DNA from: Bog-105 sp965277855
GTDB lineage: Bacteria > Acidobacteriota > Terriglobia > Bryobacterales > Bryobacteraceae
Assembly (NCBI GenBank): GCA_965277855.1
Contig: OZ255847.1
Span: forward strand, 5,146,001-5,210,000
Length of the DNA: 64,000 bases
Direction: 5' to 3'
The position numbers were made by a program, and so were the translations under genes. A model generated the notes under the pieces. That model worked only from the letters and a program-made list of their open reading frames with translations, was not told the origin of the DNA and made no database searches. This document shows, piece by piece, positions 33,752-42,841 of the stretch; within the stretch, counting starts at the first letter, position 1, and each line of letters opens with the position of its first letter.

Positions 33752-35106
33752 CAGCTTACTTCCACCACGCTCTGGAACAGCGCCGCCGGAAACTCAATCC
33801 CCGCCGTCTTGAGCTTCTCACAAAACTTCGGCCGCACGCCTGTCGCGCGAAATTTGCCCAGCACCTTGCCGCTCGCACTCAAACCGCTGCGCTCGAACAG
33901 AAAAATATCCTGCGTCGTCACCTGCTCGCCTTCCATCCCCACGCACTCGGTGATATGCGTCACCTTTCTCGTTCCATCGCTCATGCGCGAGATCTGCACA
34001 AACAAATCCACCGCCGACGCTACCTGCTGCCGGACAGCGCGTACGGAAATATTGGTGCTGGCCATCGAAATCATTACCTCTAAACGGCTGATCGCATCGC
34101 GCGGCGTGTTAGCGTGTACCGTCGTCAGCGATCCATCGTGGCCCGTATTCATCGCCTGCAGCATGTCGAGCGCTTCTTCGCCTCGCACCTCGCCCACCAC
34201 GATGCGGTCTGGCCGCATTCGCAGCGCGTTGATCAGCAACTGCCGCTGCAAGACTACGCCCTTGCCCTCGATATTCGGCGGCCGCGTCTCCAGCCGCGCC
34301 ACGTGCGGCTGCCGCAATTGCAACTCAGCCGCATCCTCAATCGTGATAATCCGCTCGTTCGCCGGAATAAACCCCGAGCACATGTTTAAAAAAGTCGTTT
34401 TGCCCGCGCCCGTGCCGCCCGAAATAATGATGTTCAAGCGCGCCTTCACGCACGCCTTCACTACTTCGAGCATGGGCTCGGTCAGCGACATATTGCGCGT
34501 TAAATCCACCGGCTGCAGCGGCGCTCCGCCAAATCGCCGGATCGAGAGCAGCGGCCCGTCCACCGCCAGCGGCGCAATCACTGCATTCACGCGCGATCCG
34601 TCCGGCAAGCGCGCATCCACCATCGGCGACGATTCATCGATCCGCCGTCCCACGCGCGACACGATCCGTTCGATGATCCGCAGCAGATGCGCGTCATCCT
34701 TAAATGTGATGTTCGTTCGTTCGAGTTTTCCGCGCCGCTCGACGTAAACCATCTTGGGCGTCGTCACCAGGATGTCCGAAACCGTCTTGTCCCGGATCAG
34801 CGGCTCCAGCGGCCCCAGCCCGAACACCTCGTCCACTACTTCTTCAATCAGCCGCTCTTTCTCCACCAGGCTCAGCGGCGTTTTCTCTTCATTCACCAGC
34901 GCCGATATCGCCGGCCGAATCTCCTGCCGCAAGCGATCGATCGAGAGCGTCGACATCGCCTCCAGGTTTAGGCGGTCCAGCAGCTTTTTGTGAATGGCAA
35001 ATTTCAGGTCCTGAAATACGCTGCCCGCTTCATCCAGCTTCGCGCCGAGCGGATTCGGCTTGCCGTCTAGCGGCCGTCTTTCGATCTCGCCTGGTATAGT
35101 CTGCAT
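33751..35106 (-). CDS. cpaF: Tad pilus assembly ATPase (CpaF/TadA)
   Basis: This 451-residue type II/IV secretion ATPase has an N-terminal helical domain, then the PAS-like and RecA-like domains with Walker A GGTGAGKTT (about 249-257), an Asp box (RIITIEDAAELQL), Walker B-type VVGEVRGEEALDMLQAMNTG and the His box TTVHANTP. These are diagnostic of CpaF/TadA, which powers both extension and retraction of Tad pili. No N-terminal FHA domain is present. It lies three bases after the cpaE/tadZ stop, and tadB and tadC follow. Confidence 0.95.
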   Translation of the reverse strand: MQTIPGEIERRPLDGKPNPLGAKLDEAGSVFQDLKFAIHKKLLDRLNLEAMSTLSIDRLRQEIRPAISALVNEEKTPLSLVEKERLIEEVVDEVFGLGPLEPLIRDKTVSDILVTTPKMVYVERRGKLERTNITFKDDAHLLRIIERIVSRVGRRIDESSPMVDARLPDGSRVNAVIAPLAVDGPLLSIRRFGGAPLQPVDLTRNMSLTEPMLEVVKACVKARLNIIISGGTGAGKTTFLNMCSGFIPANERIITIEDAAELQLRQPHVARLETRPPNIEGKGVVLQRQLLINALRMRPDRIVVGEVRGEEALDMLQAMNTGHDGSLTTVHANTPRDAISRLEVMISMASTNISVRAVRQQVASAVDLFVQISRMSDGTRKVTHITECVGMEGEQVTTQDIFLFERSGLSASGKVLGKFRATGVRPKFCEKLKTAGIEFPAALFQSVVEVS

Positions 35107-35109
35107 CGC

Positions 35110-36276
35110 TTACCCGAACAGCTTGAACTTCTTCTTGGCGGCCTTCTTGGCCGACGCTGCCTGCTGGCCGCTAATCTTCGTGCTCAACACCGAAAAATGC
35201 TGCGCCAGCTTGTCTTGCGGCTGCAGCAGTGTTCCCGTCGAATATGCCTTGTACAAGCTCGGATAGTCGTTCGGCAGCATCGCGTACAGCGGCCGGCCCA
35301 AAATCTTCGCGAGGTCCTGCGTGCTCATGTCCATCATCTTCGGCGTCCGGTTAATTACCAACTGGAGCTTGTCGAGATTCTCACCGCGCTCCGTCAACTG
35401 CCGGACGATCGTTTTCAATCCATGCAGCGCCGTTACTTCCAGCACCGAGACCAGCAGCAACTGATCCAGTTCCTCGTAGATATCGGCCACTATCGAATTC
35501 AGGCTGCGGCCGAGATCGAGCACTACCCAGTCGTGCCGCGTGCGCATAAACCGGACCAATTGCCCGAGCTCTTCCTTCGGCAGATACGTCTCGTGTGTCA
35601 CGTAAGCGGGCGCCGGCACAATTTCGAGACCCGGTTTGGCTTCCACCGTCAACGCCTTCCACAAGCTCTCATCGAGCCTCGACAAATTCTGAACCGCATC
35701 CACCACCGAATAAGAAGTTTGCACCTTCATGGCAAAACCCACCATGCCCGATGCCAGATCCATATCGGCCAGCAGCACCTTCTTCTTTGTCTGCCGGTGC
35801 AAATCCGCGGCCACGTGACAGGCGATCGTGGTCGCTCCGCAACCGCCCTTGGCGGAAAGAAACCCGATCACTTTACCGCGCCGGGGCGCGCCGCTGTTTC
35901 CCTCGGACGCAAATACGCGCGCCAGAGCCGGCGGCAGAGTTTCGTTCCACGGTGGATACACGAACTCGTTCACACCGCTGCGCAACGCCGTCAAAATGCT
36001 CTCCGAGTCCGACCCGGAATGGAGCGCCACCACCTTGGTGTTCGGCGTGCAACCGCGCACTTCGCGCAGAGCGTCGCCCAGCCGCGCCAACACTGGACCT
36101 AGTTCCAGCATCAGCACTTCCGGTTGCTCCGCGGTCAGCTTACCGATGATTTCACCCCAATGCTGTGAATCCTGCACGTCGAGGGCGCCCGAGCCATACT
36201 CCGATTCGAGCAGCTTGACAATATTTCCGCGCAGCGCAGAATCCGAGCATGCCAGCAACAGGTTGGGTTGTTTCAT
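35110..36276 (-). CDS. cpaE: Tad pilus localisation protein CpaE/TadZ (ParA/MinD-like)
   Basis: This 388-residue protein has an N-terminal receiver-like domain (about 1-120; MLELGPVLARLGDALREV, without a fully conserved phosphorylation site that I can confirm) and a C-terminal MinD/ParA-type ATPase with a deviant Walker A (FLSAKGGCGATTIACH) and the VLLADMDLASG segment. TadZ/CpaE proteins place the Tad machine at its cell site. The tail is Lys/Ala-rich (QQAASAKKAAKKKFKLFG). It lies six bases after the secretin gene and three bases before cpaF. Confidence 0.92.
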   Translation of the reverse strand: MKQPNLLLACSDSALRGNIVKLLESEYGSGALDVQDSQHWGEIIGKLTAEQPEVLMLELGPVLARLGDALREVRGCTPNTKVVALHSGSDSESILTALRSGVNEFVYPPWNETLPPALARVFASEGNSGAPRRGKVIGFLSAKGGCGATTIACHVAADLHRQTKKKVLLADMDLASGMVGFAMKVQTSYSVVDAVQNLSRLDESLWKALTVEAKPGLEIVPAPAYVTHETYLPKEELGQLVRFMRTRHDWVVLDLGRSLNSIVADIYEELDQLLLVSVLEVTALHGLKTIVRQLTERGENLDKLQLVINRTPKMMDMSTQDLAKILGRPLYAMLPNDYPSLYKAYSTGTLLQPQDKLAQHFSVLSTKISGQQAASAKKAAKKKFKLFG

Positions 36277-36282
36277 CTCTTG

Positions 36283-37767
36283 TTAGTCCTTCGCTGGGGG
36301 TGCCGTCGCGCCGAAGATCGACTTGTCCGCCGTTCCCGAGCTCTTGTCGTCTGTGCTGCCGCCGTTGTTAGAGCTCCCCGCGAAATTCGAGAGCAGATTC
36401 CTTAATTGCTCCACCGGCATCGTGTCGAGCATCGGCAACAAAGGCGCATCCGGCTTCGAGTTCAGGGCGGGATTCTGCGGCGCTGCCGCTGCCGTCCCCT
36501 TTAGAAACGGCTTATCCATCGCAATCGACGGCAGCTTGCCGCCAAACGGAATCGGCTGCACGATCTCTGGCGTCACCACCACCAGCAGCTCCGAATTGTT
36601 TTTGTTTAACGTGCGCGATTCGAATAACTTCCCAAGCAGCGGGATACTCGATAGACCCGGAATCTTGCTCAGCGACTCAGTGACCCGGTTGTCCAGCAAG
36701 CCCGCAATTACGAACGATTGCCCGTCACCCAGTTCCACTTCCGTCTGCACCTTGCGCGTATCTAACCCGGGCACGGTAAAACCGCTCACCGTCAGTCCGT
36801 TCGCCGCATCCAGCGAGCTCACCTCCGGCCGCACCTTTAACCGAATGGTTCCCCGCGGCGTCACCGTCGGCTCGAAATTCAGGCGAATTCCGAACTCTCG
36901 AAATTGAATCGTGATTTGTCCCACGCCGCCCCCGCCGCCCTGCAGCGTCGGATAGGGAAACTCACCGCCGGCGAGGAAACTCGCCGGATGGCCGCTCAGC
37001 GTCATCAGGTTCGGCTCGGCCAAAATCTGCGCCAGGTTCTTCGATTCGAGCGCCTTAATATATGCGCCGAAATTAATATCGGGCCGCCAGAAAAACAGGT
37101 TCAGTGGATCGGGTACTTTGAATTGAGACGGTTTCTGTGTAAAGTCGAACGCTGGAGGCCCGCCAAACTGCCCGGTCGAGATCGATCCCGGATTATTGCC
37201 CGCACCCGAGCTGAAGAAATTCGCGCCCAAATCCTGCGCTACGGTGCGATCAATATTCGCGAACTTAACCTTCAGCAGAATCTGCGGCTCGCTCGCGGGC
37301 ACCGACACATGCAGCAGGTTCACCACTTTCCCCAATGTCGAAACGATCGCCACCGCCCGGTCCGCCATTGTCAAATCTTCTACCATTCCGCGCAGCAGAA
37401 TATTGCCGCCGTTGAAATCGAACGTAATGTCCTGTCCCGGAAACTCCGCCTTCAGCGCTTCCCGCACATGCGCCAATCGCGAATCGTCCGGCGAGATATG
37501 CACGTCGTAAAGCGTGCGCTTCCCCGCGGCATCCCAAATCAAGACGCTCGTTTCGCCCGGCGCTTTGCCGTTCAGCACGAGTTCGGTCCGGCTGACCGCC
37601 ACCGCCTCCGCCAGTTCGCCCACCGCTACCGACACACGCTTGATACCCGCAGGGTTGTCGATCACGATCGACTTGTTCACCGTCAATGCCAACTGCGGCG
37701 AAACGCCCTGTCCCAGCAGGACCGTCGCCGTCAGCGCGCAAAAAAAACCGAATTGCATGGGGCGCAT
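36283..37767 (-). CDS. cpaC: Tad pilus outer-membrane secretin (CpaC/RcpA)
   Basis: This 494-residue secretin has a signal peptide (QFGFFCALTATVLLGQG), an N-terminal pilus-assembly domain (IDNPAGIKRVSVAVGELAEA), a BON-like domain (DITFDFNGGNILLRGMVED) and a C-terminal secretin domain with IQFREFGIRLNFEPTV, VELGDGQSFVIAGLLDNR and SKIPGLSSIPLLGKLFESR, all family hallmarks. It builds the outer-membrane pore for the pilus. The last 80 residues form a low-complexity Ser/Asp/Gly tail. Its ATG overlaps the stop of cpaB by one base (TAATG). Confidence 0.94.
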   Translation of the reverse strand: MRPMQFGFFCALTATVLLGQGVSPQLALTVNKSIVIDNPAGIKRVSVAVGELAEAVAVSRTELVLNGKAPGETSVLIWDAAGKRTLYDVHISPDDSRLAHVREALKAEFPGQDITFDFNGGNILLRGMVEDLTMADRAVAIVSTLGKVVNLLHVSVPASEPQILLKVKFANIDRTVAQDLGANFFSSGAGNNPGSISTGQFGGPPAFDFTQKPSQFKVPDPLNLFFWRPDINFGAYIKALESKNLAQILAEPNLMTLSGHPASFLAGGEFPYPTLQGGGGGVGQITIQFREFGIRLNFEPTVTPRGTIRLKVRPEVSSLDAANGLTVSGFTVPGLDTRKVQTEVELGDGQSFVIAGLLDNRVTESLSKIPGLSSIPLLGKLFESRTLNKNNSELLVVVTPEIVQPIPFGGKLPSIAMDKPFLKGTAAAAPQNPALNSKPDAPLLPMLDTMPVEQLRNLLSNFAGSSNNGGSTDDKSSGTADKSIFGATAPPAKD

Positions 37768-38612
37768 TAGTTTGCCCCTCCCTGAATAGACTCTTCGCTT
37801 CTCTTCGCTCCGTGATAGACCTCGATGGTCGGAGCCACCAGCTTCGGCGCTGCCTCATGCACCACGCGCGGGGCCGGCGCGCTCATCGCCACGGGCTTCA
37901 CCTGCGGCAGTCCGAACAGCTTCGCCATCGATGCGCCATGGCTCTCCGCTTCCTGCGTGTCGAGCGGATTCCGCAACACCAGTTGCACCCGCGTCTGACT
38001 GCTCACCAGACTCAACACCTCCGCTTGGTCGGGTGTCACAAGCAGGTTCACCACCTGCACATCGTCCGGCTTGCCTTCCACGCTGCGCGCAATATGCTGC
38101 CCTGCCGAAAGCACCTCGATATTCTGTAAAAGCGTTTTCGCCATGATGTCGTCTTGCGCCATCCGCCCGCTCGTGGCCGAAACCACCACATCCACATGCG
38201 TCCCCGGCACAACGAATCCGGCGAGACCCACCACTTCGTCCACCTTCAAAGCCACCGCGCGCTTGCCCACCGGAATCGTCGCCGCCAGACCCGCGCCCGC
38301 GCCTTTCGAAGCCAACCGCTTCGCCGAGATCGGCTCGCCCTGGTAGATGCTCGCCACTACACCGCGGCCCATCGCATCCTTCATGTTGAAGATTGCGTCT
38401 CCGGGTGCTGCCCCGTTCCAGGCGGCTAACTGCAGGTCGCCATCTTTGATCAGCGAACCGACCTCCAGGTTGTGGACCGCCACCAGCAGCTTGCCCGTTT
38501 GAACAGCGGGCCGCGCCTTCATTTGAGAGGCTAATAATCGGTACAACAGCAGGCTCGCAACACCGGCGACTACTATTGCAAAAAAGAAAACAGAGATGAG
38601 TCGGCGGTTCAT
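37767..38612 (-). CDS. cpaB: Tad pilus assembly protein CpaB/RcpC
   Basis: This 281-residue protein has one N-terminal TM helix (ISVFFFAIVVAGVASLLLYR) and a SAF-type domain (GKLLVAVHNLEVGSLIKDGD; GRGVVASIYQGEPISAKRL; VGLAGFVVPGTHVDVVVSA), then a RcpC-like region (NIEVLSAGQHIA, VNLLVTPDQAEVLSLVS). CpaB interacts with the secretin and peptidoglycan and is needed for pilus assembly. It follows flp by about 70 bases, across a strong hairpin, and overlaps the secretin gene. Confidence 0.93.
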   Translation of the reverse strand: MNRRLISVFFFAIVVAGVASLLLYRLLASQMKARPAVQTGKLLVAVHNLEVGSLIKDGDLQLAAWNGAAPGDAIFNMKDAMGRGVVASIYQGEPISAKRLASKGAGAGLAATIPVGKRAVALKVDEVVGLAGFVVPGTHVDVVVSATSGRMAQDDIMAKTLLQNIEVLSAGQHIARSVEGKPDDVQVVNLLVTPDQAEVLSLVSSQTRVQLVLRNPLDTQEAESHGASMAKLFGLPQVKPVAMSAPAPRVVHEAAPKLVAPTIEVYHGAKRSEESIQGGAN

Positions 38613-38643
38613 GGAGCCTCGTCGAAAAGATGGAAAGTTAGGA

Positions 38644-38669
38644 GCGGCTCCTCACAGTGCGGGAGCCGC
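38644..38669 (-). terminator. Hairpin downstream of flp
   Basis: GCGGCTCC and GGAGCCGC form a perfect 8-bp stem with a 10-base loop, 13 bases after the flp stop and before cpaB. Only TCCTAACTTTCC follows on the minus strand, so it is a weak terminator at best. It may act as a partial terminator or mRNA stabiliser that keeps pilin expression above that of the assembly genes. Confidence 0.55.
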
Positions 38670-38682
38670 CCGGTTATTGTCA

Positions 38683-38877
38683 CTAGCTGATAGCGGCGGC
38701 CGAAGCGTTCGCGGTGCTCAGCGTCGTGTTCACCTTGGTCCAAATACCCTTGATGCTGGTCTGCACTGCACCCAGAATCGAAACCCCAACCAGAGCCACA
38801 AACGCCAAAAGCAGCGAGTACTCAACCAGATCCTGTCCCTGCTCGTCTTGCAAGAACTGTTTAACAAACGTTTCCAT
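38683..38877 (-). CDS. flp: Flp-type major pilin
   Basis: This 64-residue pilin precursor begins METFVKQFLQDEQGQDLVEY. The prepilin peptidase should cut after the Gly, leaving the Flp signature with Glu five residues in, next to Tyr, and a single hydrophobic helix (SLLLAFVALVGVSILGAV), followed by a short polar tail ending NASAAAIS. The frame is open upstream, but the ATG at 38877 is preferred: it has AAAGGAAAAAGGATAACTAAC in front, and the leader would otherwise be too long. As the first pilus gene before cpaB it is likely the most highly expressed of the locus. Confidence 0.93.
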   Translation of the reverse strand: METFVKQFLQDEQGQDLVEYSLLLAFVALVGVSILGAVQTSIKGIWTKVNTTLSTANASAAAIS

Positions 38878-38930
38878 GTTAGTTATCCTTTTTCCTTTAT
38901 GTGATTTGAAACTTGCAAGCCTTCTTGAGA

Positions 38931-40568
38931 TCACAAGTTTTTTCGTCCGGACATTTGCCCGGAAGAACTTTTGAAAACTGCTTTAAGCTGTGTAGTCGGC
39001 GCATCGCTCGACTTCTCTCGCTCGAACACGATCGCCACCCCGTCGTCGAAGACCACGCGCCAATCGCTCGACTGCTTCAGCACCGAGGCCAGCGCGTTTG
39101 TCGTCCGCAGCAGCACCGTATCGATCGCCCCATTTGAGAGCTCTGTGTTCCAGTCAAAGTCCGCGCGCACCGCGTTTACCCACTTCTTCACGAACTGCGT
39201 TCCATACATGTCGCTGCGCCCGTCCGCGAACACGCGCCGCTCAGGAAACCGGTAAATCAGGTAATCGCCCCACTGCTCGAACGTGAAAATCCTCGCCTGC
39301 GGCTTCTGCGCCAGCACCGTCGCCGCTGCTTTCACCGGAAAATCGCGCGCATCGAAATCGGCAATCTGCGCCAGACCCAGACCCGCCAGCACAATCACAC
39401 CTGCCCCCATCAGCGGCAAGCGCTCCACTCGCTCCATCGATCGAAAATCCGCGCCGAGTTCCGTTAGTTTCGAAACCACCCGGCGCACCCGGCCCTTCAA
39501 AGCACCGCGCTGCATCTCCAAAAGGCACGCACTCAAAACGGCCGCCACTGCCGGCGCCGCCATGAACAAAAAGATCGGAACGTTGCGCGCCGATTTCAAC
39601 CCGAGATGCGCCCCAAACAAAAGCGTCAGTGCGTGGCCCCATCGACCCTGCCGGAAACAATCGAACGCCGCCCAGGCGCCCAACACCACAAATGCCTCGA
39701 AGCACACCGACAACGGCGCTTGAAAGCTCAGCGACGCATACTCCCCGATCAACTGAAGCTGCTCCGAATCCAACAGATATTGCCACACGTGCTCATGCAA
39801 ATGCCAGCCATACGGATTCACGAACGTCACCGCGCAGCACGCCAGCGCCGCTCCCCAATAGCCTCGCTGATGCTCCAAGGCTATGCGCAAACATCCGCCA
39901 TTCTCCACCGCCATCGAACGCGCCACGTTCCCCAACGCATACGTAAACAGCAGCGCGATCCCCAGAAAAAACGACCCGTGCAGATTCACCCAGAACAGCG
40001 TCAACACCGGGCACAGCCACAAATACTGCCGCCGCCCCCCTTCCGCCCGGTCGATGATGTGCAGAAACGCGATCACGAACAACCACGAAACCAAATGCGG
40101 CCGCGCCAGCCAGTGCAAACTCGAACCCGCCACCGCTACAGCCGTCAAAGCAAAAGCCAAAAGATCGTTGCATGAGTTGCGGCGCACCAGCCGGTACAGC
40201 GAAACGCCCATCAGCCCCAGCACGATCACGTTCGCCAGCACCACACCGCCCAACCCGCCGTGCGCGTGAATTAGCGAGAACAGCACGTCCCATCCCCACT
40301 CCCACGCAAACCAGTTCGCATCCGGCATGCTGAACGAAAACAAGTCCTTGTAAGGCACCTGCCCGTGCTTCAGAATCCAGTCGCCAGCGCGAATATGCCA
40401 TCCCGTATCGCCATCCGTCAGCAGCGTCCGCGGGCCCCGCAGTACAAAAAACAAAAACGCAATGGGCAGCAGAAATGCCAGATCGCTTAACGACGGCAGA
40501 AACCGCAGAACCCAGCTCGCTGTAACATCCTTCTGCGTGCTTTGAGTCCCGATCATCTCGGGCGTCAT
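38931..40568 (-). CDS. Polytopic membrane protein of the Tad locus, unknown function
   Basis: This protein of about 545 residues has roughly ten hydrophobic helices (for example LSDLAFLLPIAFLFFVLRG, LACCAVTFVNPYGWHLHEH) and a short soluble C-terminal domain (ARIFTFEQWGDYLIYRFPER, VFADGRSDMYGTQFV). The early GDTGWHIRAGDWILKHG segment and overall plan resemble membrane glycosyltransferases of the dolichol-phosphate-mannose type, so glycan or pilin modification is possible but unproven. The frame is open to 40847 over the prepilin peptidase gene; I set the start at ATG 40568, which gives a 12-base gap after that gene. It lies between the peptidase and flp. Confidence 0.8.
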   Translation of the reverse strand: MTPEMIGTQSTQKDVTASWVLRFLPSLSDLAFLLPIAFLFFVLRGPRTLLTDGDTGWHIRAGDWILKHGQVPYKDLFSFSMPDANWFAWEWGWDVLFSLIHAHGGLGGVVLANVIVLGLMGVSLYRLVRRNSCNDLLAFALTAVAVAGSSLHWLARPHLVSWLFVIAFLHIIDRAEGGRRQYLWLCPVLTLFWVNLHGSFFLGIALLFTYALGNVARSMAVENGGCLRIALEHQRGYWGAALACCAVTFVNPYGWHLHEHVWQYLLDSEQLQLIGEYASLSFQAPLSVCFEAFVVLGAWAAFDCFRQGRWGHALTLLFGAHLGLKSARNVPIFLFMAAPAVAAVLSACLLEMQRGALKGRVRRVVSKLTELGADFRSMERVERLPLMGAGVIVLAGLGLAQIADFDARDFPVKAAATVLAQKPQARIFTFEQWGDYLIYRFPERRVFADGRSDMYGTQFVKKWVNAVRADFDWNTELSNGAIDTVLLRTTNALASVLKQSSDWRVVFDDGVAIVFEREKSSDAPTTQLKAVFKSSSGQMSGRKNL

Positions 40569-40579
40569 CACCTGCGAAC

Positions 40580-41125
40580 TCAAGCCACAAACCTCATCAA
40601 GAGCCCCGGCGCCATCAAGACCAGCAAACATCCGAGCGCGATCGAGACCCCATGCGGCAAACGCAGCGCCTCCGGGTTTCTTACATCCAGTTCCGGTGCG
40701 GTCCCATGCGGCAGCCTGAAATGCGCCAACTCCGTCACCAGGTACTGCAAATTCAACAGCGTATGTCCTAGCTTGCCCTTTACCACGGCCAGGCCAATCC
40801 CAATCGCTGCGCCGATCAACGCCGTTCCTAAGAAAATATCCAGCCATTGCGCCGGTCCCGCGATTGCGCCCACGGCGAACATCAGCTTCACGTCGCCCGC
40901 GCCCATGCCGCGTAACAGGTAAAGCGGCATGTACACCAGCAGCGCCAGCCCCGCTCCCTCCAGCGACATAATGAACCCATGCCAGCCACCGAAGCCCGCA
41001 TTCAACCCGACACCCAAAATCAGCGCCGCCAGATTCAGCCAGTTGGGGATCCGCCGGTATCTCAAATCGAATACGCCCGCCGTAACCGCGGCTATGACCA
41101 GGACGATCTTCAGCGTCAGCGGCAT
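40580..41125 (-). CDS. cpaA: Prepilin peptidase (TadV/CpaA, A24 family)
   Basis: This 181-residue aspartic membrane protease has both catalytic aspartates: Asp20 in VFDLRYRRIPNW and Asp78 in GMGAGDVKLMFA (the GxGD motif). Its helices fit the short A24 peptidases that lack the methylase domain. It processes Flp and the TadE-type pseudopilins encoded downstream. The C-terminal half is unusually extended after the last helix and ends LVLMAPGLLMRFVA. Its first ten bases overlap the end of the DUF192 gene. Confidence 0.92.
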   Translation of the reverse strand: MPLTLKIVLVIAAVTAGVFDLRYRRIPNWLNLAALILGVGLNAGFGGWHGFIMSLEGAGLALLVYMPLYLLRGMGAGDVKLMFAVGAIAGPAQWLDIFLGTALIGAAIGIGLAVVKGKLGHTLLNLQYLVTELAHFRLPHGTAPELDVRNPEALRLPHGVSIALGCLLVLMAPGLLMRFVA

Positions 41126-41496
41126 GTCGAATTCAGCGCAAACCGCAAGCGCTCTCCCAAGTTCAAGTCCATACGCCGCGCCGCGCCCGCTTCGACCTCA
41201 AGCACCGAGTGTGCGCGCAGGCAAAACGCGATGCGCCGTGGCGCTACACGTTCACTGATCTTGCATACCCGCGCTCCCTTATCGAGGAAAATCGCGTCGA
41301 TTGGAAATTGCATCCCGAAGGTGTGAATCGCCTCGCAGGGCGTGATCCACAACCCCGCTCCGTCCACCAGACTGCTGTGCGCTAACAGACCCACGCGCCG
41401 TTCACGGCTGCTGCCTGCCAGAACAACTCGGCCGGCTAGCAAACGCTCGCTCGCAGTTACCGTGTAGGTCGCGCCAGATAGCGCAGGTTCAGGCAT
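41116..41496 (-). CDS. DUF192-family protein
   Basis: This 126-residue protein has the DUF192 core: RVVLAGSSRERRVGLLAHSS, GLWITPCEAIHTFGMQFPID, AIFLDKGARV, and a Pro/Arg-rich region before LEVEAGAARRMDLNLGERL. The conserved tryptophan-Pro-Cys and His-Thr-Phe-Gly-Met pattern is typical. DUF192 proteins are often found in Tad loci but have no assigned biochemical role. No clear signal peptide is seen. It is the first gene of the minus-strand Tad transcription unit visible here. Confidence 0.88.
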   Translation of the reverse strand: MPEPALSGATYTVTASERLLAGRVVLAGSSRERRVGLLAHSSLVDGAGLWITPCEAIHTFGMQFPIDAIFLDKGARVCKISERVAPRRIAFCLRAHSVLEVEAGAARRMDLNLGERLRFALNSTCR

Positions 41497-41561
41497 AGTT
41501 AATCCGCACCAACAGCTGCTTGGAGATTCAGCTTGTTAGTGGAAGACTTGTCCTAAACCTC

Positions 41562-42830
41562 TCAGGGCTGCCCTTTACCGCCCTCCGGATCGACCGCCAG
41601 CCAGGCCAGCGAACCCACCGCGCACAATGCGGCCGCAGTTAGAAACGAAGCATTCCATCCGAAGCGGTGGGCGATTAAGGGCGTGAGCGAAGCCGTCAAC
41701 GCTCCACCGAACTGGCCGCCCATATTCATGAAGCCGGAGACAGAACCCGCCGAGCGGCCGCCGATATCGGCGCTGACCGACCAGAAAGAACTCTGCGATA
41801 AGTACAGCGCTCCTGCGCCGCCTGCCAGCATGACGCTCGCCAGTTGCGCGCTCTCCACACGGGTTCCGAGCGCCACGAAGATGGCCGCCAGTCCGATTCC
41901 GAACGCCGCCACCCCGCAACGTCCCACGCGCTTCCCGAACGCTTTGGTTAAACGGTCGCTGGCCCATCCGCCCAAAGGCGAGCCCGTCGCCATGGCTAAG
42001 AATGGCAGCATCGTGTAGAGCGAGCTCTGCTTCAAATCGAGCTTGCGCACTTCATTCAAGTAAATGAAAAACCAGCTGAAGAAGATGTACGCGACATAGC
42101 CGTACGCGAAGTAGCTGAAAGTGACGATGAGGATGTCGCGGTTTTCAATAATGTTGCGCCAGGGCAGCACGTTTCGTCCGCCGCCCGGCGTCGCGGCAAT
42201 CCCTTGCTCAATCAACGATAGTTCGCCGTCTGTCACCCAGGGATGCTGCTTGGGAGTGTTACGCGCCAGCAAATACCACACCAGACCTGCCAGAAGACCG
42301 AGCAAAGCGCTCAACCAAAACGAAGCACGCCAGCCATAGTGCAGCATCACGTATGTGATGATTGGCGGCGTTACACCTGCGCCGAAACCGACACCGGAAA
42401 AAATCAACCCGTTCGCCATGCCGCGCTCGGCGGAGGGAATCCACGACGCCACAATGCAGTTCGACGCCGGATATACCACCGCTTCGCCTACTCCCAACAA
42501 GAAGCGCGAGGCCATCAGCAGGAACACCACGCCGCCGAACGCTGGCAGTACAGTGATCAGGCAAGTAAACACCGCCCACCAAACCACGCCCAGCAGTAAA
42601 ACGATACGCGGCCCGAGACGGTCGGCCAGCCATCCGGCCGGCGCTTGCGCGAAGGCGTAACCCAGCACGAATGCGCTGAAGATCCAACCCAGTTGCACAT
42701 CGCTCAATCCGAACTCGGTTCGAATAGCCCGCCCGGCTATCGAGATATTCACTCGATCGAGATACGCGATGGCGCTTACTACGAAGATCCAGCCGATCAA
42801 TATCCAGCGGACGTGGCTTCGAAAAATCAA
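41562..42830 (-). CDS. MFS transporter (anion:cation symporter-like)
   Basis: This protein of about 422 residues has 12 predicted helices, the N-terminal IGWIFVVSAIAYLDRVNISI segment and the MFS signatures (GWLADRLGPR between TM2 and TM3; GGWASDRLTKAFGKRVG between TM8 and TM9). The YLDR(V/T)NI motif is typical of the ACS family, which carries organic anions such as hexuronates or phthalate. The frame is open to 42947, but that would overlap the divergent 2Fe-2S gene; I prefer TTG 42830, which gives an N-terminus like that of its relatives. It may supply substrate to the divergent molybdenum hydroxylase. Confidence 0.85.
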   Translation of the reverse strand: MIFRSHVRWILIGWIFVVSAIAYLDRVNISIAGRAIRTEFGLSDVQLGWIFSAFVLGYAFAQAPAGWLADRLGPRIVLLLGVVWWAVFTCLITVLPAFGGVVFLLMASRFLLGVGEAVVYPASNCIVASWIPSAERGMANGLIFSGVGFGAGVTPPIITYVMLHYGWRASFWLSALLGLLAGLVWYLLARNTPKQHPWVTDGELSLIEQGIAATPGGGRNVLPWRNIIENRDILIVTFSYFAYGYVAYIFFSWFFIYLNEVRKLDLKQSSLYTMLPFLAMATGSPLGGWASDRLTKAFGKRVGRCGVAAFGIGLAAIFVALGTRVESAQLASVMLAGGAGALYLSQSSFWSVSADIGGRSAGSVSGFMNMGGQFGGALTASLTPLIAHRFGWNASFLTAAALCAVGSLAWLAVDPEGGKGQP

Positions 42831-42841
42831 TTCCCAATCAT

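Noticed and set aside
35197..36102. Long open frame on the plus strand opposite cpaE
   Set aside because: The minus-strand protein has clear TadZ/ParA motifs and fits the operon. The plus-strand translation is Arg/His-rich with no motif, as expected for antisense of a GC-rich gene.
38910..38939. AACTTG...CAAGTT inverted repeat before flp as a terminator
   Set aside because: The arms are only 6 bp with an 18-base loop and no T-run on the needed side. It may instead be part of the flp promoter region.
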